A stretch of 64,000 bases of DNA from DASRFR01 sp035651455 (GTDB lineage Bacteria > Acidobacteriota > Terriglobia > Terriglobales > Acidobacteriaceae): NCBI GenBank assembly GCA_035651455.1, contig DASRFR010000054.1, positions 1 to 64,000 of the forward strand. The letters are read 5' to 3'. Made by a program: the position numbers and the translations under genes. Numbering within the stretch: the stretch's first letter is position 1; each line of letters begins with the position of its first letter. This document shows, piece after piece, positions 52,001 through 62,157 of this stretch. The notes under the pieces were generated by a model that did no database searches, was not told the DNA's origin, and saw only the letters and a program-made list of their open reading frames with translations.

Positions 52001-53415
52001 TTTGCCTCTGAATAGCAGTAGGAGTCGGACGAAGCGTCGCCTCCTTCCAGACGCACCTGGTGCGCGCGGAGCCCGTCGAACTCGACAAAGAAATTTTCAT
52101 CCAACTTCATCCCGCCCTTCGGGTTCGCATCAATCTTCACCATCCAACTTCTCACACCCTCGGGATAGAACTGCTCGTCCCACGGAGAATAAAGCGAATT
52201 GGTGAAATAAATGCGCTTGCCGTCGCGACTGATCTCGACCATTTGCGGGCCTCCGTTGAGCGCCTGCTGCGGCTTGCTCGGGTGAGCCGCACGCCGCACG
52301 ATGCCTCCGACATGGAGCGATCCCGTCTTCTTGGGGTTGGAGGGATCGGACACGTCGTACTGGATGAACTCTCCCGTTCCCCAGCACGAAACGTAGAGGA
52401 AGCGGTCGTCGAGCGACAGGTTGATGTCCGACACCAGCGGGGGCACAGCCTTAAAGCCCTTCAACAAAGGCGGTAGTTTTTCCGGATCGGCGGCCTCGGC
52501 GGGGATTTCAATCACCTTGCGGATGGCCCACTTGCCGTTCTTGCCGCCGTCTTCCCGATGCCACATCCAGACTGACGATGAAAGATCCTTGAGCGAAATC
52601 ACCACCCCTACGAACCCGTACGTTTTCTTCGGATCATGCGAGGGCCGGAGCTCGAGCACCATCTGTTGTTCGGCGCCAAGATCTAGTTCCTGCACGTGGT
52701 GCCGCTTATCCAAATCCCAGATATGCATCTTGTGGCCATACTTGCCGCCCAGTAGCAACTCCGCGTTTAGTCCGTCTTTCACCATGTTGGGTGTACCCCA
52801 CTCAGAGGTCATCATGGTGTCCTGTCCCAGGTGCCACCAGAAATCGTAGGCCAGTTGCTGCGGACCGCGGTCCTTTTCCCATGGACCCTTCAGCTCGAAG
52901 GTGTTGGCATCCATCAGGAAAATGCCGCCCGGGCCATCTCCACTAGCCGATCCTAGCGCGCTTCCATAAATCGCATCGGGACCGCAGTGAATCGTGTGGG
53001 GCGAGGTATAGCCCGTCTTCTTGATGAACTCCTCAGGCTCAATGACCTTAACGATTTTCGGCTGCTTTGGGTTGGGCTTCGTGTCGAGGATATAGATCCG
53101 CGACGAGCCGATGCCCGGCACGATCAAATAACGACGCTCCATGTGGGGATGCGGCGTTTGCGGGCAAAGACACGCGCTGCACGCATTCCAGCCGAAATGA
53201 TGCAGCTCATTGTCGCCCCGGGGGAAATCCACCCGCCCCACCAGCCGCCCGTACTCGGATGAACTCGAATCGAGGTCGATCACGCCCATCGCGTCATGCT
53301 GTCCATTGTTCCCGACATTCAGGAGTGCGACATAGGCAAGGCGTTCCGGTGGCGCCTGCATCGCCATGCCCGGTGAAGGATAAAACGTTGGATCCGGCAT
53401 CAAAGATTGATTCAT
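51997..53415 (-). CDS. Selenium-binding protein / methanethiol oxidase family (SBP56)
   Basis: Predicted 472 residues, standard SBP56 length, no signal peptide seen. AGAGGAGA precedes ATG 53415. The propeller repeats carry family blocks: ELHHFGWNACSACLCP (H72, H73, C79, C82, C84), RRYLIVPGIGSSRIYILD, SPHTIHCGPDAIYGSALG, FWWHLGQDTMMTSEWGTPNM, HDPKKTYGFVGVVISLKDLSSSVW, and GGPQMVEISRDGKRIYFTNSLY. The family includes methanethiol oxidase of Hyphomicrobium and human SELENBP1, which convert methanethiol to H2S, formaldehyde and H2O2 with copper. The activity is presumed, not shown. The 3' end overlaps the membrane protein gene. Confidence 0.9.
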   Translation of the reverse strand: MNQSLMPDPTFYPSPGMAMQAPPERLAYVALLNVGNNGQHDAMGVIDLDSSSSEYGRLVGRVDFPRGDNELHHFGWNACSACLCPQTPHPHMERRYLIVPGIGSSRIYILDTKPNPKQPKIVKVIEPEEFIKKTGYTSPHTIHCGPDAIYGSALGSASGDGPGGIFLMDANTFELKGPWEKDRGPQQLAYDFWWHLGQDTMMTSEWGTPNMVKDGLNAELLLGGKYGHKMHIWDLDKRHHVQELDLGAEQQMVLELRPSHDPKKTYGFVGVVISLKDLSSSVWMWHREDGGKNGKWAIRKVIEIPAEAADPEKLPPLLKGFKAVPPLVSDINLSLDDRFLYVSCWGTGEFIQYDVSDPSNPKKTGSLHVGGIVRRAAHPSKPQQALNGGPQMVEISRDGKRIYFTNSLYSPWDEQFYPEGVRSWMVKIDANPKGGMKLDENFFVEFDGLRAHQVRLEGGDASSDSYCYSEAK

Positions 53416-53820
53416 ATTCTCCTCTTACAAAGTGTCCGCCGACGATCTACCTCGGACGGCTAAATTTATTGTCCAATGAAGTAAGGGTCGCCCAGGGCAA
53501 CGAACTGTCCTACAGTCAGGGGGAAACCAGGATCACAACGGCTGCCGAATATCCGTAATCCGGCCCGTAGCCGAGAGTCGTTGCAAGAATGTAGCGCGAT
53601 TTGCTGCCAGGCTGCCGACCCTCTACAAAGCTAACGTACTCTGCCAGGAGCCGAGACGTGTCACGCTTTTGTAAGCAGTTTGCTCCCGATTAACAGAAAA
53701 ATCAAAGGTGCTTGTGAAAAATGATCTCGCGATTTGTATGCGTCGCGGCCTTCGACTTTAATCTAATCCGGCGAACGCTGCGCCCCGCCACGCTTGAAGA
53801 AAGCCCGGCGCTGAAGCTTT
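53416..53820. other. Intergenic stretch between leftward genes
   Basis: About 400 bases between the TPR-CRTAC1 gene and the selenium-binding protein gene. It should contain the promoter of the latter and the 3' end of the former's transcript. No gene or clear promoter pair is recognised. Confidence 0.4.
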
Positions 53821-56800
53821 TTACTGCGATTTCCGCGAAGGAACGGAATGCTGGTAATCGAACGCATATCCCCGTGCCTCATGTCCAGACATCTCCCGGG
53901 TGTTGTACTCCAGCAGGTATTGCATGTGGAAATCATCGAGCGGGAACGATTTCCCCGGATAGGGATACGTGCCCATGTCATGGAACGGGAGCGGGTCGAC
54001 GTGATTGGGATCGTAGGCGTAGAAGTCCATGTCCTTTTCGTAGCCGTGAGCGGCGAAAAAGTAGTCACGCACCCAGCCATGCGGAACAGCCGGTAAATCG
54101 GTGGGATCGAAATCGAGCGCGACCTCGTCGCCCGAGCCGAACACCGCAAGGCAATCGTCTATCGCCGTCAGCAGCGGCAGCACATCTCCATAACGCGTGT
54201 AGCTTCCCGCGGGACGCGTATAGGGTCCCGTGGCGCTGACCTTTTCATAAATGTATTTCACATTCCCCGGCGGCTTGCCCTCGATCTTCAAAGGGAAGCC
54301 GTGAAAGCCAACATCGGCGCGGACCAAGGGGACTTCACTCAGGCGTGAATTCTGACGTTGTTCCGTGCGGTCGATGAGTATGTTGTCCCAGTAGATCTGC
54401 AGATTGGTGGTGAGACGCACGCGCCGGGTGCCCTGCGGCAATTTGCCGGTAAGGTCGGCGGTCATGGTGCGCGCCCCGCCCGCCGGGAAACCCAGGTCGT
54501 CAATCACACGCTTCCATTTGCCGCTCTCGTCCTGCGCTTCCACATACGGGGCGAACGGCTGAAGGTGCGCCTGGTCGGCCGCGTACATGCTGGTCGCGGT
54601 GAAGTATTCAATTTCCCCATGCATCAGCAGCCACAACGGGCCTCCACGATAGGGTTCACCCAGATCGAGTTCCAAGGTGTGCGGTGCGGTAAACCCGGGA
54701 AAGCTTAAAACTTGAAAATCGCCAAAGTAACGGTGCGCCATCAAGTCGGGCAGAACATTGTGGCCGTGTTCGTCCCAGGCGCCGGCTGGCGGACGCACAT
54801 TCTTCGTCTCGCTGAACACCACTTTGAACGCTGGGTACGGCGGATTGCTGGCGAAATATTCGTTGGGATAAACATCGAGGCTGGCGGGATGATCGATCGC
54901 CAGCAGGTCAACTTTATCCAGATAGACCGCTTCTTCCAGCGGCTCCATAAAGCGGAAGCTCAGTTTGCCATTTTTCTCACGAACCGAATCGCGATTCAGC
55001 TTGATGTACTCCGTGGGGCGCGGGATGTTACGCTCATTCGGACCAACCCAATGTCCGACCACGCCCGCGCCCAGCATATCCCCGACAAGCTCATACTGCT
55101 TGCCGTTCCAGACGAATAACGTCGGACACGAACTGCCTCGGCGGTCGATCTCGAGATACGGCTGCTCACGGTTGGCGGCGACTTCGATTTCGTCCTGCAG
55201 AACGCCGGTGGGCCAGAGCATGCGCACAACATCGGCTTGCTTCGCACTTCCCAGACCAATGTTGAGATACGGCGAATTCTGGCCGAGATAGCCGGACGAG
55301 CCCGCGATCTCAAATTTTTGCCGATTAGCTCCGGCAAATACTTCGACCTTGGTGCCAATCGCGCTTTTGTTATCGTTCAAGCCTTTCAACACCAGGCGTA
55401 ACCAGTTGTTTTTGTTGCCGCCTTCGTTGCGCAGCAGAACCGCAGGCCCACGATTTTGCGTGATGAGCAGGTCGGTGGCGCCATCGTCATCGTAATCGCC
55501 GACGATAATCGAACGCGGATCTTTCAGTTGGATCTTATCGAGCCCGACCTCGGCAGTAACATCTTCGAATCCATCCGGACTGAGATTACGGAAGAGTCGG
55601 ATTTCGCCTTTGCCATCGGCGGTTTCGCCGACTGCCGCGACGTCAATCCATCCATCATTGTCGTAGTCGATCGCCGCGATCCCCCAGCCGCGGACCCAAT
55701 TAGTTTTCGGAAGTGAGACTTCCTCGAAACTCTTCGCTTGCTTGTTGCGCCAGAACGTGACGCCAGGCGCGGCCCAGTGCGTGAAGGCAAAGTTCATCCA
55801 ACCGTCGTGATCGGAGTCAAGAACCGCAACACCTGTATCGGCGGCAGGCATCGTCTGCGGCCAAGGTTCCCTGGCGGGAAATTTCCCTTCTCGGCTATTT
55901 TCAAAAATGACCGGCTGCTTCCCCGGACGCGTCACTACCATGTCAATGGCGCGATCGTTGTTGTAATCGGTGCCCACCGCAGCTACGCCTGCAGTCTCGC
56001 CTCCAAGTCCAGTCGCCTCGGTAACGTCGGTGAAAGTTCCGTTGCCGTTGTTTCTCCACATTGTGTTGGATATGGACCCGTTGGGTGTACAATCCTTTGC
56101 CGCTGGCGAGTTCGGGTTCGTTCTGGGATCCAAATCATTGCACGCCCCCGAACCATACGACGTCGCGTACAGATCCACATCGCCGTCGTGATCGTAATCG
56201 ATAAAGGTCAGGCCGGAGTGAAAACCGTCGCTTTTAATGCCGGCTGTCTCAGTCACATCTTTGAAACTTGCATTCTTTTCGTTATGCAACAGGATCACGC
56301 GGCCATTGAGGCTCAACGCGAGATCGGTAAAACCATCATTGTCGTAATCACCCGCCGCGCATCCCAGCCCATGGAGCGTGGGATCGAGCCCAGCCTTCCT
56401 GGTCACATCTTCAAACTTGCCGCCACCGAGGTTGTGGTAAAGCGTCAGGCCACCTTGGGGACCGTTGTCGGCGAGCAACAGGTCCACCCTCCCATCCCCG
56501 TCATAATCGAGGAAGCAAGCGCCGGGACCAAGGAATGGCGCGACAATTTTACTGTTCGTCGCGATGGGCTTTGAAAGAATCCCCGCTTCCTTCGTTACAT
56601 CTCGAAACCGTACCGGGATTGCCGTGGGCACCTTTTGCGCAACCGCCGGTGATTCTTCCGCGCGCGAATACTTGCCTTGCTCGCCGTAGGCCAGGCTCAT
56701 GGTACCGCCGAGCTTGTTTTGTGTGATGTACTGAAAGCGCTTCAGGTGCTCGCGCGCGTGCGTAATATCTCCTGACTGCTGGTATGCGCGCGACAGTCCG

Positions 56801-57339
56801 AATTCTCCCGAGGCATGCAGCGGGTTGAGCTTGAGCGTGTGCTGGAAGGCATCAATCGCCTGGGGAAATTGCTTGGCCTGCGCGTAGGCAGTCCCGAGCA
56901 TGTACCAGGCATCGGCGTCGTCGGGATCGGAGTCAGTCACCTTAGTAAAGGCGCTGATCGCAGCTGGCGTGTCATTGGTATTTTTGTAAAGCAGGCCGAG
57001 GTTGTACCACGCATGCGAATCCTTGGGCTCTCGCTCGACCGCTTGCTCGAGTACCTGCTTTGCTTCATCCACTTTTTGCAAATTAAGCAAAGCGATGCCA
57101 CGATTCACGTGCGCAATCTCCAGCGTGGGATCGGCCGCGGCAGCCTGATCGAAGGCTTTCAGCCCCTTCTCAAAAAGCTGCTGGTTCATGTAGGCACACC
57201 CCAGATTATTGAGGCGCGCAGCTTCGGCGTACTTGTGAGAAGAATTGGTGTTGTCGCTCTTTTGAGGGATTCCGGCCATCAGCGAAAGCGTAATGGCAAG
57301 CAGTGCGACAACCACAAGTACACGAACCGGTTTCATCAA
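53821..57339 (-). CDS. TPR-CRTAC1 protein with unassigned C-terminal region
   Basis: Predicted 1172 residues, signal peptide about 1-25. About 40-205 are TPR repeats (ARLNNLGCAYMNQQLFEKGLKAF and so on). Then come seven DxDxDGxxD-like repeats (DYDGDGRVD, DYDNDGFTD, DYDHDGDVD, DYNNDRAID, DSDHDGWMN, DYDNDGWID, DYDDDGATD), about 250-640, and an ASPIC/UnbV domain at about 645-730 ending TLFVWNGKQYEL. The last 430 residues are beta-rich (PLWLLMHGEIEYFTATSMY, LTTNLQIYWDNILIDRTEQ, PHGWVRDYFFAAHGYEKDMDFYAYDPNHVDPLPF) and I cannot name their family. Third gene of the cytochrome operon, 99 bases after the smaller CRTAC1 gene. Confidence 0.8.
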   Translation of the reverse strand: MMKPVRVLVVVALLAITLSLMAGIPQKSDNTNSSHKYAEAARLNNLGCAYMNQQLFEKGLKAFDQAAAADPTLEIAHVNRGIALLNLQKVDEAKQVLEQAVEREPKDSHAWYNLGLLYKNTNDTPAAISAFTKVTDSDPDDADAWYMLGTAYAQAKQFPQAIDAFQHTLKLNPLHASGEFGLSRAYQQSGDITHAREHLKRFQYITQNKLGGTMSLAYGEQGKYSRAEESPAVAQKVPTAIPVRFRDVTKEAGILSKPIATNSKIVAPFLGPGACFLDYDGDGRVDLLLADNGPQGGLTLYHNLGGGKFEDVTRKAGLDPTLHGLGCAAGDYDNDGFTDLALSLNGRVILLHNEKNASFKDVTETAGIKSDGFHSGLTFIDYDHDGDVDLYATSYGSGACNDLDPRTNPNSPAAKDCTPNGSISNTMWRNNGNGTFTDVTEATGLGGETAGVAAVGTDYNNDRAIDMVVTRPGKQPVIFENSREGKFPAREPWPQTMPAADTGVAVLDSDHDGWMNFAFTHWAAPGVTFWRNKQAKSFEEVSLPKTNWVRGWGIAAIDYDNDGWIDVAAVGETADGKGEIRLFRNLSPDGFEDVTAEVGLDKIQLKDPRSIIVGDYDDDGATDLLITQNRGPAVLLRNEGGNKNNWLRLVLKGLNDNKSAIGTKVEVFAGANRQKFEIAGSSGYLGQNSPYLNIGLGSAKQADVVRMLWPTGVLQDEIEVAANREQPYLEIDRRGSSCPTLFVWNGKQYELVGDMLGAGVVGHWVGPNERNIPRPTEYIKLNRDSVREKNGKLSFRFMEPLEEAVYLDKVDLLAIDHPASLDVYPNEYFASNPPYPAFKVVFSETKNVRPPAGAWDEHGHNVLPDLMAHRYFGDFQVLSFPGFTAPHTLELDLGEPYRGGPLWLLMHGEIEYFTATSMYAADQAHLQPFAPYVEAQDESGKWKRVIDDLGFPAGGARTMTADLTGKLPQGTRRVRLTTNLQIYWDNILIDRTEQRQNSRLSEVPLVRADVGFHGFPLKIEGKPPGNVKYIYEKVSATGPYTRPAGSYTRYGDVLPLLTAIDDCLAVFGSGDEVALDFDPTDLPAVPHGWVRDYFFAAHGYEKDMDFYAYDPNHVDPLPFHDMGTYPYPGKSFPLDDFHMQYLLEYNTREMSGHEARGYAFDYQHSVPSRKSQ

Positions 57340-57438
57340 TCGAAAAGCACCTCAGGCGCGCGCCGCGCTCATGTGACACTGCACTCCCCGAAGACCACCC
57401 TTCCCACACAAATACATTCGAATGGAAGTACGGCAAGT

Positions 57439-59160
57439 TTACATCTTCGCGGCTTTTAACGAGGTAGAAGCCGCTGAGCCGGTCTTGACCTTGCTGTAGG
57501 CGCGAGTGGAGAGAATTCCCTTCCCTTCCTGAATGGTCACCGTTTGGCTGCCCGGCACGTTGGTCAACTTGTCTATCTGCCCACTGGGCCAATTTACTTC
57601 GATTACGTCTGCCTTGCTTTTATCGCCGAGTCCGAACGTCAACACCAGTTCGCTCTGCGAAAGATAACTCGACCCGCTGCGCACCATTTTCCATTGCTTA
57701 TCAGTTCCGCACGTGACCCGCACCACCGCGCCGATGCCGTCACGATTCGATTTGGTACCCACCAGCTTCACCCGGACGCTGTGATGAATGCCTCCCTCGT
57801 TGTGGAAGAGATACGCGCGCCCGGCATTGATGGTCATAAGAATGTCGAGCGCGCCATCGTTGTCGACATCCGCGTAGGCAGCCCCGCGCCCCACCTTCGG
57901 CGACGCGAATTGCACGCCCATATCTTGAGTGACTTCCTGAAATTTGCCGGAGCCAAGATTGCGAAACAGGTGCGGCGGCTCGGCGTAGCTGACGCGCTTC
58001 TGAACGCGCTCGATCTGATCTTCAATGTGACCGTCTGCGATGAAAATGTCCGGCCAGCCGTCATTATCGTAATCGAAGAAAAAGCAACCAAAGCCGAGAG
58101 TAACCAGGGTCGCCCGTCCCACATCGGAGCGCGGCGCTTCGTCGACAAACAGGCCGTTCCCCTCATTGTGATAAAGGGAGATCATCTGGTTGGCAAAGTT
58201 CGTGATCATCAGGCTGGGATGTCCGGAGCGGTCGTAGTCGGCCGCATCGACACCCATGCCCGCCCGTGCCACTCCGTCTTCGCTGAACGCCACGCCCGCC
58301 GCCACGGCCCGTTCCTCGAATGTCCCGTTCTCCTTGTTCAAATAAAGCTTGTTGGGCTGCGTGTCATTGGAGAGAAGAATGTCGGGCCAGCCGTCGGCGT
58401 TGTAGTCCAGAATCGCGATCCCCAGGCTTTTTGAGGTGGGTTCGTAAAAGCCCGCTTTCTGCGTAGCATCTTCGAACTTGCCATTGCCCAGGTTGTGCCA
58501 CAGGCGAGCGCTTGCTCCGCGGTAGGATTCCGGAGTGCAGTAAGACTTGTGAGCACCGTCGAGAGTGCAGTAAAGATCGGTTTCCGGCGTCCACTGCACG
58601 TAATTTGCGACCACCAGGTCGAGTTTTCCGTCGCGATCGTAGTCCACCCAGGCCGCGCTGGTCGAGAACTCGCTTGGTCCCCACAGGCCCGCGGTGCGGG
58701 TTACGTCCGCGAACGTCCCGTTGCCGTTGTTACGGAAGAGATGACTCTGACCAAGCGCGGTGATGAACAGATCGTCAAAACCGTCGTTGTCGAAATCGCC
58801 CACGGCAACGCCCATGCCGAACGTGGAAATGGCAAGTCCGGCCTTGCGAGTGACGTCTGTAAAAGTCCCGTCGTGATTGTTGTGGTAGAGCTTCAATGTC
58901 GAGGAGGCGTGTGCATGGCCTGGAAAATCTGAGCCGTTGACGAGCACGATGTCGGGATAGCCGTCATTGTCGTAGTCGATGAAGGCGCAGCCCGGGCCCA
59001 TGGTCTCCGGAAGCCATTTCTTGCCGAAAGCGCCGTTGTTGTGAGTGAAATGGATTCCGGCCTGGGCTGTGATGTCGCGAAAGGTGATGCGCTGGGCGTG
59101 AGCAGCGCACGGCGCCAACAACAAAGCCAGAAGTGAATACACTGAAGCAAATCTCTGCAT
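57439..59160 (-). CDS. CRTAC1-family protein (seven FG-GAP/VCBS repeats, ASPIC/UnbV)
   Basis: Predicted 573 residues with a signal peptide (about 1-22, APCAAHA). Seven repeats: DYDNDGYPD, DFDNDGFDD, DYDRDGKLD, DYNADGWPD, DYDRSGHPS, DYDNDGWPD, DVDNDGALD, then ASPIC/UnbV (RVKLVGTKSNRDGIGAVVRV to SSYLSQSELVLTFGLG). Its ATG shares its first base with the stop of the cytochrome gene (TAATG), so it is co-translated. The family is common in Acidobacteriota and Planctomycetes without an established reaction; here the operon partner is a multihaem cytochrome. Confidence 0.85.
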   Translation of the reverse strand: MQRFASVYSLLALLLAPCAAHAQRITFRDITAQAGIHFTHNNGAFGKKWLPETMGPGCAFIDYDNDGYPDIVLVNGSDFPGHAHASSTLKLYHNNHDGTFTDVTRKAGLAISTFGMGVAVGDFDNDGFDDLFITALGQSHLFRNNGNGTFADVTRTAGLWGPSEFSTSAAWVDYDRDGKLDLVVANYVQWTPETDLYCTLDGAHKSYCTPESYRGASARLWHNLGNGKFEDATQKAGFYEPTSKSLGIAILDYNADGWPDILLSNDTQPNKLYLNKENGTFEERAVAAGVAFSEDGVARAGMGVDAADYDRSGHPSLMITNFANQMISLYHNEGNGLFVDEAPRSDVGRATLVTLGFGCFFFDYDNDGWPDIFIADGHIEDQIERVQKRVSYAEPPHLFRNLGSGKFQEVTQDMGVQFASPKVGRGAAYADVDNDGALDILMTINAGRAYLFHNEGGIHHSVRVKLVGTKSNRDGIGAVVRVTCGTDKQWKMVRSGSSYLSQSELVLTFGLGDKSKADVIEVNWPSGQIDKLTNVPGSQTVTIQEGKGILSTRAYSKVKTGSAASTSLKAAKM

Positions 59161-62051
59161 TACCGATGAGTTCCAGTAGATGGGATAAAGTTCTCTGCCG
59201 AGCTGCCCTCGGCCTGAACGGCTTGAAAACGCGTACCCACGCGGCCCGCGACTTGTTGCGAAACCGCGGTGAGCGGAACCGTGATGTGTTCGTGAATTGC
59301 TTGACGTTCGTTGTTGTCCTCCGGATTCAGCAGCCGGTAATTACCTGTGATGGCCTGCGATGATTCATCTGCCTTGAAGCGCAGGTAGCGCTGCTCGTGC
59401 TCCTTAGCCTGCTTCTCGTCGCCAAGGCCGTTGTAGCAAAGCATGAGGTTGTAGTGTGCCTGCAGGTCTTCGGGATCGATGGCGAGCACTGACTCCAGAA
59501 CGCTTACCGCGTCTTTGTATTTCCGCTGCAGGAACATAATGCGTCCCAGATCGTTGAGCGCTACTCGGTCGCGCGGGTACTGCTCAACGACTTTTCTCAA
59601 GTGCTCCGCGGCCCCGCTGTAATTGCCGTCATTGCGCAAAACCTTGGCATAAAAGAAGTGGGCGCGAGCCAGCTTCGGGCTAACCGCCAGCGCCTTCTCC
59701 AGCACGACGCGCGCGCGATCCATGTCGCCTTCTTGCACAGCGGCCCGACCGATATTGACCCAACCATCCGCATTGTTGGCGTCGATCTCGGTGACTTTCT
59801 GAAATGCCGCCTGGGCCGCTTTCAGGTCACCTTGTAAAAAAAGGCCGATGCCATAGTCGTTCCAGCGCTGCCAATCGGGGGCCGCAAGCATGACTTTCGC
59901 TGCAGAGGCCGTGGCGCTGTGGCCCTCGACCGGAAGCGTAACTTCATCTTCGGCCAACGCAACTATGGGCACGTCCGGAATTTGCTCACGCTTAGCCGAA
60001 ACACCCTCGAGCGACGCCGAGAAGACCATTTTGCGGTCGTCGTAATCAGGAGTGACCCCATTTTCGTTGTCGCCCTGTGGAACACCCGCGAAAGAGAACT
60101 GCGTTCCCCACCAGGAGAACTTCCGATAACAAAGCCGGGCATGAAAGGTGATTTTGCTACCGGCGTTCTCGGGGATATGCACGCGGTAGTGCACTGTATC
60201 CGCGGCTCCCGGAGGAATCAGGTGAACGTAAACCACGGAGCGGGTCGCCCAGGCATTTCGCTTGTTAATGGGATTTCCATGACCGTCGATCTGCAGAGAG
60301 CGATAAAAATGTGCGCCCTTCTCCACCGGCCCCTTGCCGTTGTCTTCGACCATGCCGCTCCAGAAGATCGTCTGGCCCTTGTCGTCGGTGGCCTTCAGTT
60401 CCAGCCAGGTGTCGTAGGCGTCAACCGTGCCGCCCGGAAAGAAGTGACCGATTTTTTTCGTGCGGACGACTACATCGATCCGGTCTGTGTCGCCGCGATG
60501 AAGCACTGGTTGCACTCGATTCAGAGGCGCAGTGACGGGAACGGCTTCTCCGGTTTGCGCCGGATTAGTCTTTGCTTCTGCCTCTTCACCCACCGCAAAA
60601 GTCGTCGAGAGGTCATTTTGATTTATTGCGCCAGGCTTGAGTTCTGCCGGCGCCGGCGAGATAGCAAAGATGTCAACGCTGAGGATCTGGTTCTTCAGGA
60701 AATCTTCCGTAAGCTTCAGTTGCTCGGCATCTTCGTTGGCAGTAGGTACAGCCGTATTAGCGCCGGGAAAACGGTGCGAGTGCACGAAGCCATTGATGTT
60801 GCCCTGATCTTTCGATTTGGTTAGCGGCATGTGACAATCCGCGCATTGCGCTGGTTTGGCGGGGTAATAAAAGGAGCGCGCTCCCTGCCCTGAGACGCCG
60901 CTCGCCTGCCAGTTGTCATACTCGTTGAAGCCGCGAATCCAGCGGTAGTGATTCACTGGCACATCGAGGTGAACTTTGTGGCAGGCCGAGCAGAACTCGG
61001 CCGTCTGGGAGCGCATAAAAGGTTTGAGGAACACGCGGCGATGCGGCTCCGGATTCAGGTTGGTGATGAAATCATGCAGCGTCCGCACCACCGGGTTCTT
61101 GCTCGCAGCCAGTTCGTGCAGCTTGGGATATTCCAGGTAAAAGTCCGCTTGGCCCATCGTGCTTTTCACTTGCGCGATGGAATGGCACATCATGCAGCCC
61201 AGTCCCGCTTGCGATTCGGGAGCGTGCACAAACTCCTTAATGGGCCGATCCATTTTGCCGGCATAAAGAACGGCCGGGTCATGACATCCGCCGCACCACT
61301 TGGACGGGCGCGTGCCGATCGTGTCCTGCATGTACTCAATGCTCTTCCGATACCACTGGTTGTTGAAGGATGAGAAGTGGTGCACAGAGCTGAACCACTG
61401 GTTGTAGATGTCCTGGTGGCAGCGCTTGCACGAATCCGACTCCATGAAGAACTTGCTGGGAATTTTCTGGCCCCCATACACCTGGGCCGAACTGGGAAAG
61501 AAAGGCCCCTTCGGCCCGTCACCTTCATTGTCCATGGTAGCGGGCGAGTCAGGCGGATTCTCAATGCGAGCGTGCGATTGCCAGCGCGATTGGCGCTGGT
61601 AGTGAGCTCCCACGCCAAGAGCCATCAGCACGCCCAGACAGATACCGACTCGCACTGCGCTTTTGGCGATTCCGTTGCCCAGCCATCCCTGACGCCCTGC
61701 CCATTCCGCGAACAAAATGCCCACTGCGGCGAAGCTCACGACCATGTGCGCGTACATCCAGTTCCATTCCGCGCGCGGCGTTCCCGTGTAGATCAGCACA
61801 CAGCCAAGAAGGGCGCCGATGGCCAGCACTAACCACCCGACTCGAGTAAGAAACGTGCCATTGCTCAGCAAACGGCGGAGTGATGCCATCATCCAGATCG
61901 TCGCAACGGCACCCAACCCGGCATGCAGCAACACGATTGCGGCGTAAAAGACATTGGGTTGCGGGAAAGCGTAGAGGTACGCGGCAGAGAACGTGAGGAA
62001 GATTACGACTCCGGCCAGCACATTGTGGCCGCGGGGAACTCTGGCATGCAT
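59160..62051 (-). CDS. Membrane-anchored pentahaem cytochrome c with TPR tail
   Basis: Predicted 963 residues. Four hydrophobic segments near the N-terminus (about 10-28, 34-56, 72-90, 98-116), with a fifth at 130-150, tether it. Five CXXCH haem-binding motifs follow: CKRCH (208-212), CGGCH (253-257), CMMCH (286-290), CSACH (354-358) and CADCH (403-407), with extra histidines for sixth ligands. About 470-700 is beta-rich and about 715-880 contains TPR repeats (WQRWNDYGIGLFLQGDLKAAQAAFQKV). The C-terminus overlaps the CRTAC1 start by 1 base. It resembles cytochrome c554/ c-type multihaem proteins fused to TPRs. Electron donor and acceptor are unknown. Confidence 0.85.
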   Translation of the reverse strand: MHARVPRGHNVLAGVVIFLTFSAAYLYAFPQPNVFYAAIVLLHAGLGAVATIWMMASLRRLLSNGTFLTRVGWLVLAIGALLGCVLIYTGTPRAEWNWMYAHMVVSFAAVGILFAEWAGRQGWLGNGIAKSAVRVGICLGVLMALGVGAHYQRQSRWQSHARIENPPDSPATMDNEGDGPKGPFFPSSAQVYGGQKIPSKFFMESDSCKRCHQDIYNQWFSSVHHFSSFNNQWYRKSIEYMQDTIGTRPSKWCGGCHDPAVLYAGKMDRPIKEFVHAPESQAGLGCMMCHSIAQVKSTMGQADFYLEYPKLHELAASKNPVVRTLHDFITNLNPEPHRRVFLKPFMRSQTAEFCSACHKVHLDVPVNHYRWIRGFNEYDNWQASGVSGQGARSFYYPAKPAQCADCHMPLTKSKDQGNINGFVHSHRFPGANTAVPTANEDAEQLKLTEDFLKNQILSVDIFAISPAPAELKPGAINQNDLSTTFAVGEEAEAKTNPAQTGEAVPVTAPLNRVQPVLHRGDTDRIDVVVRTKKIGHFFPGGTVDAYDTWLELKATDDKGQTIFWSGMVEDNGKGPVEKGAHFYRSLQIDGHGNPINKRNAWATRSVVYVHLIPPGAADTVHYRVHIPENAGSKITFHARLCYRKFSWWGTQFSFAGVPQGDNENGVTPDYDDRKMVFSASLEGVSAKREQIPDVPIVALAEDEVTLPVEGHSATASAAKVMLAAPDWQRWNDYGIGLFLQGDLKAAQAAFQKVTEIDANNADGWVNIGRAAVQEGDMDRARVVLEKALAVSPKLARAHFFYAKVLRNDGNYSGAAEHLRKVVEQYPRDRVALNDLGRIMFLQRKYKDAVSVLESVLAIDPEDLQAHYNLMLCYNGLGDEKQAKEHEQRYLRFKADESSQAITGNYRLLNPEDNNERQAIHEHITVPLTAVSQQVAGRVGTRFQAVQAEGSSAENFIPSTGTHR

Positions 62052-62157
62052 TTTGACGCTTTCAGCGATCGAGCGCTGTAGGAACCGTCCTCACTCCGCA
62101 GGAAATATTGGCGTTAAGCTTATCGCTTTTCTGCATGGGAGTCGAGGGTCGGACGGC

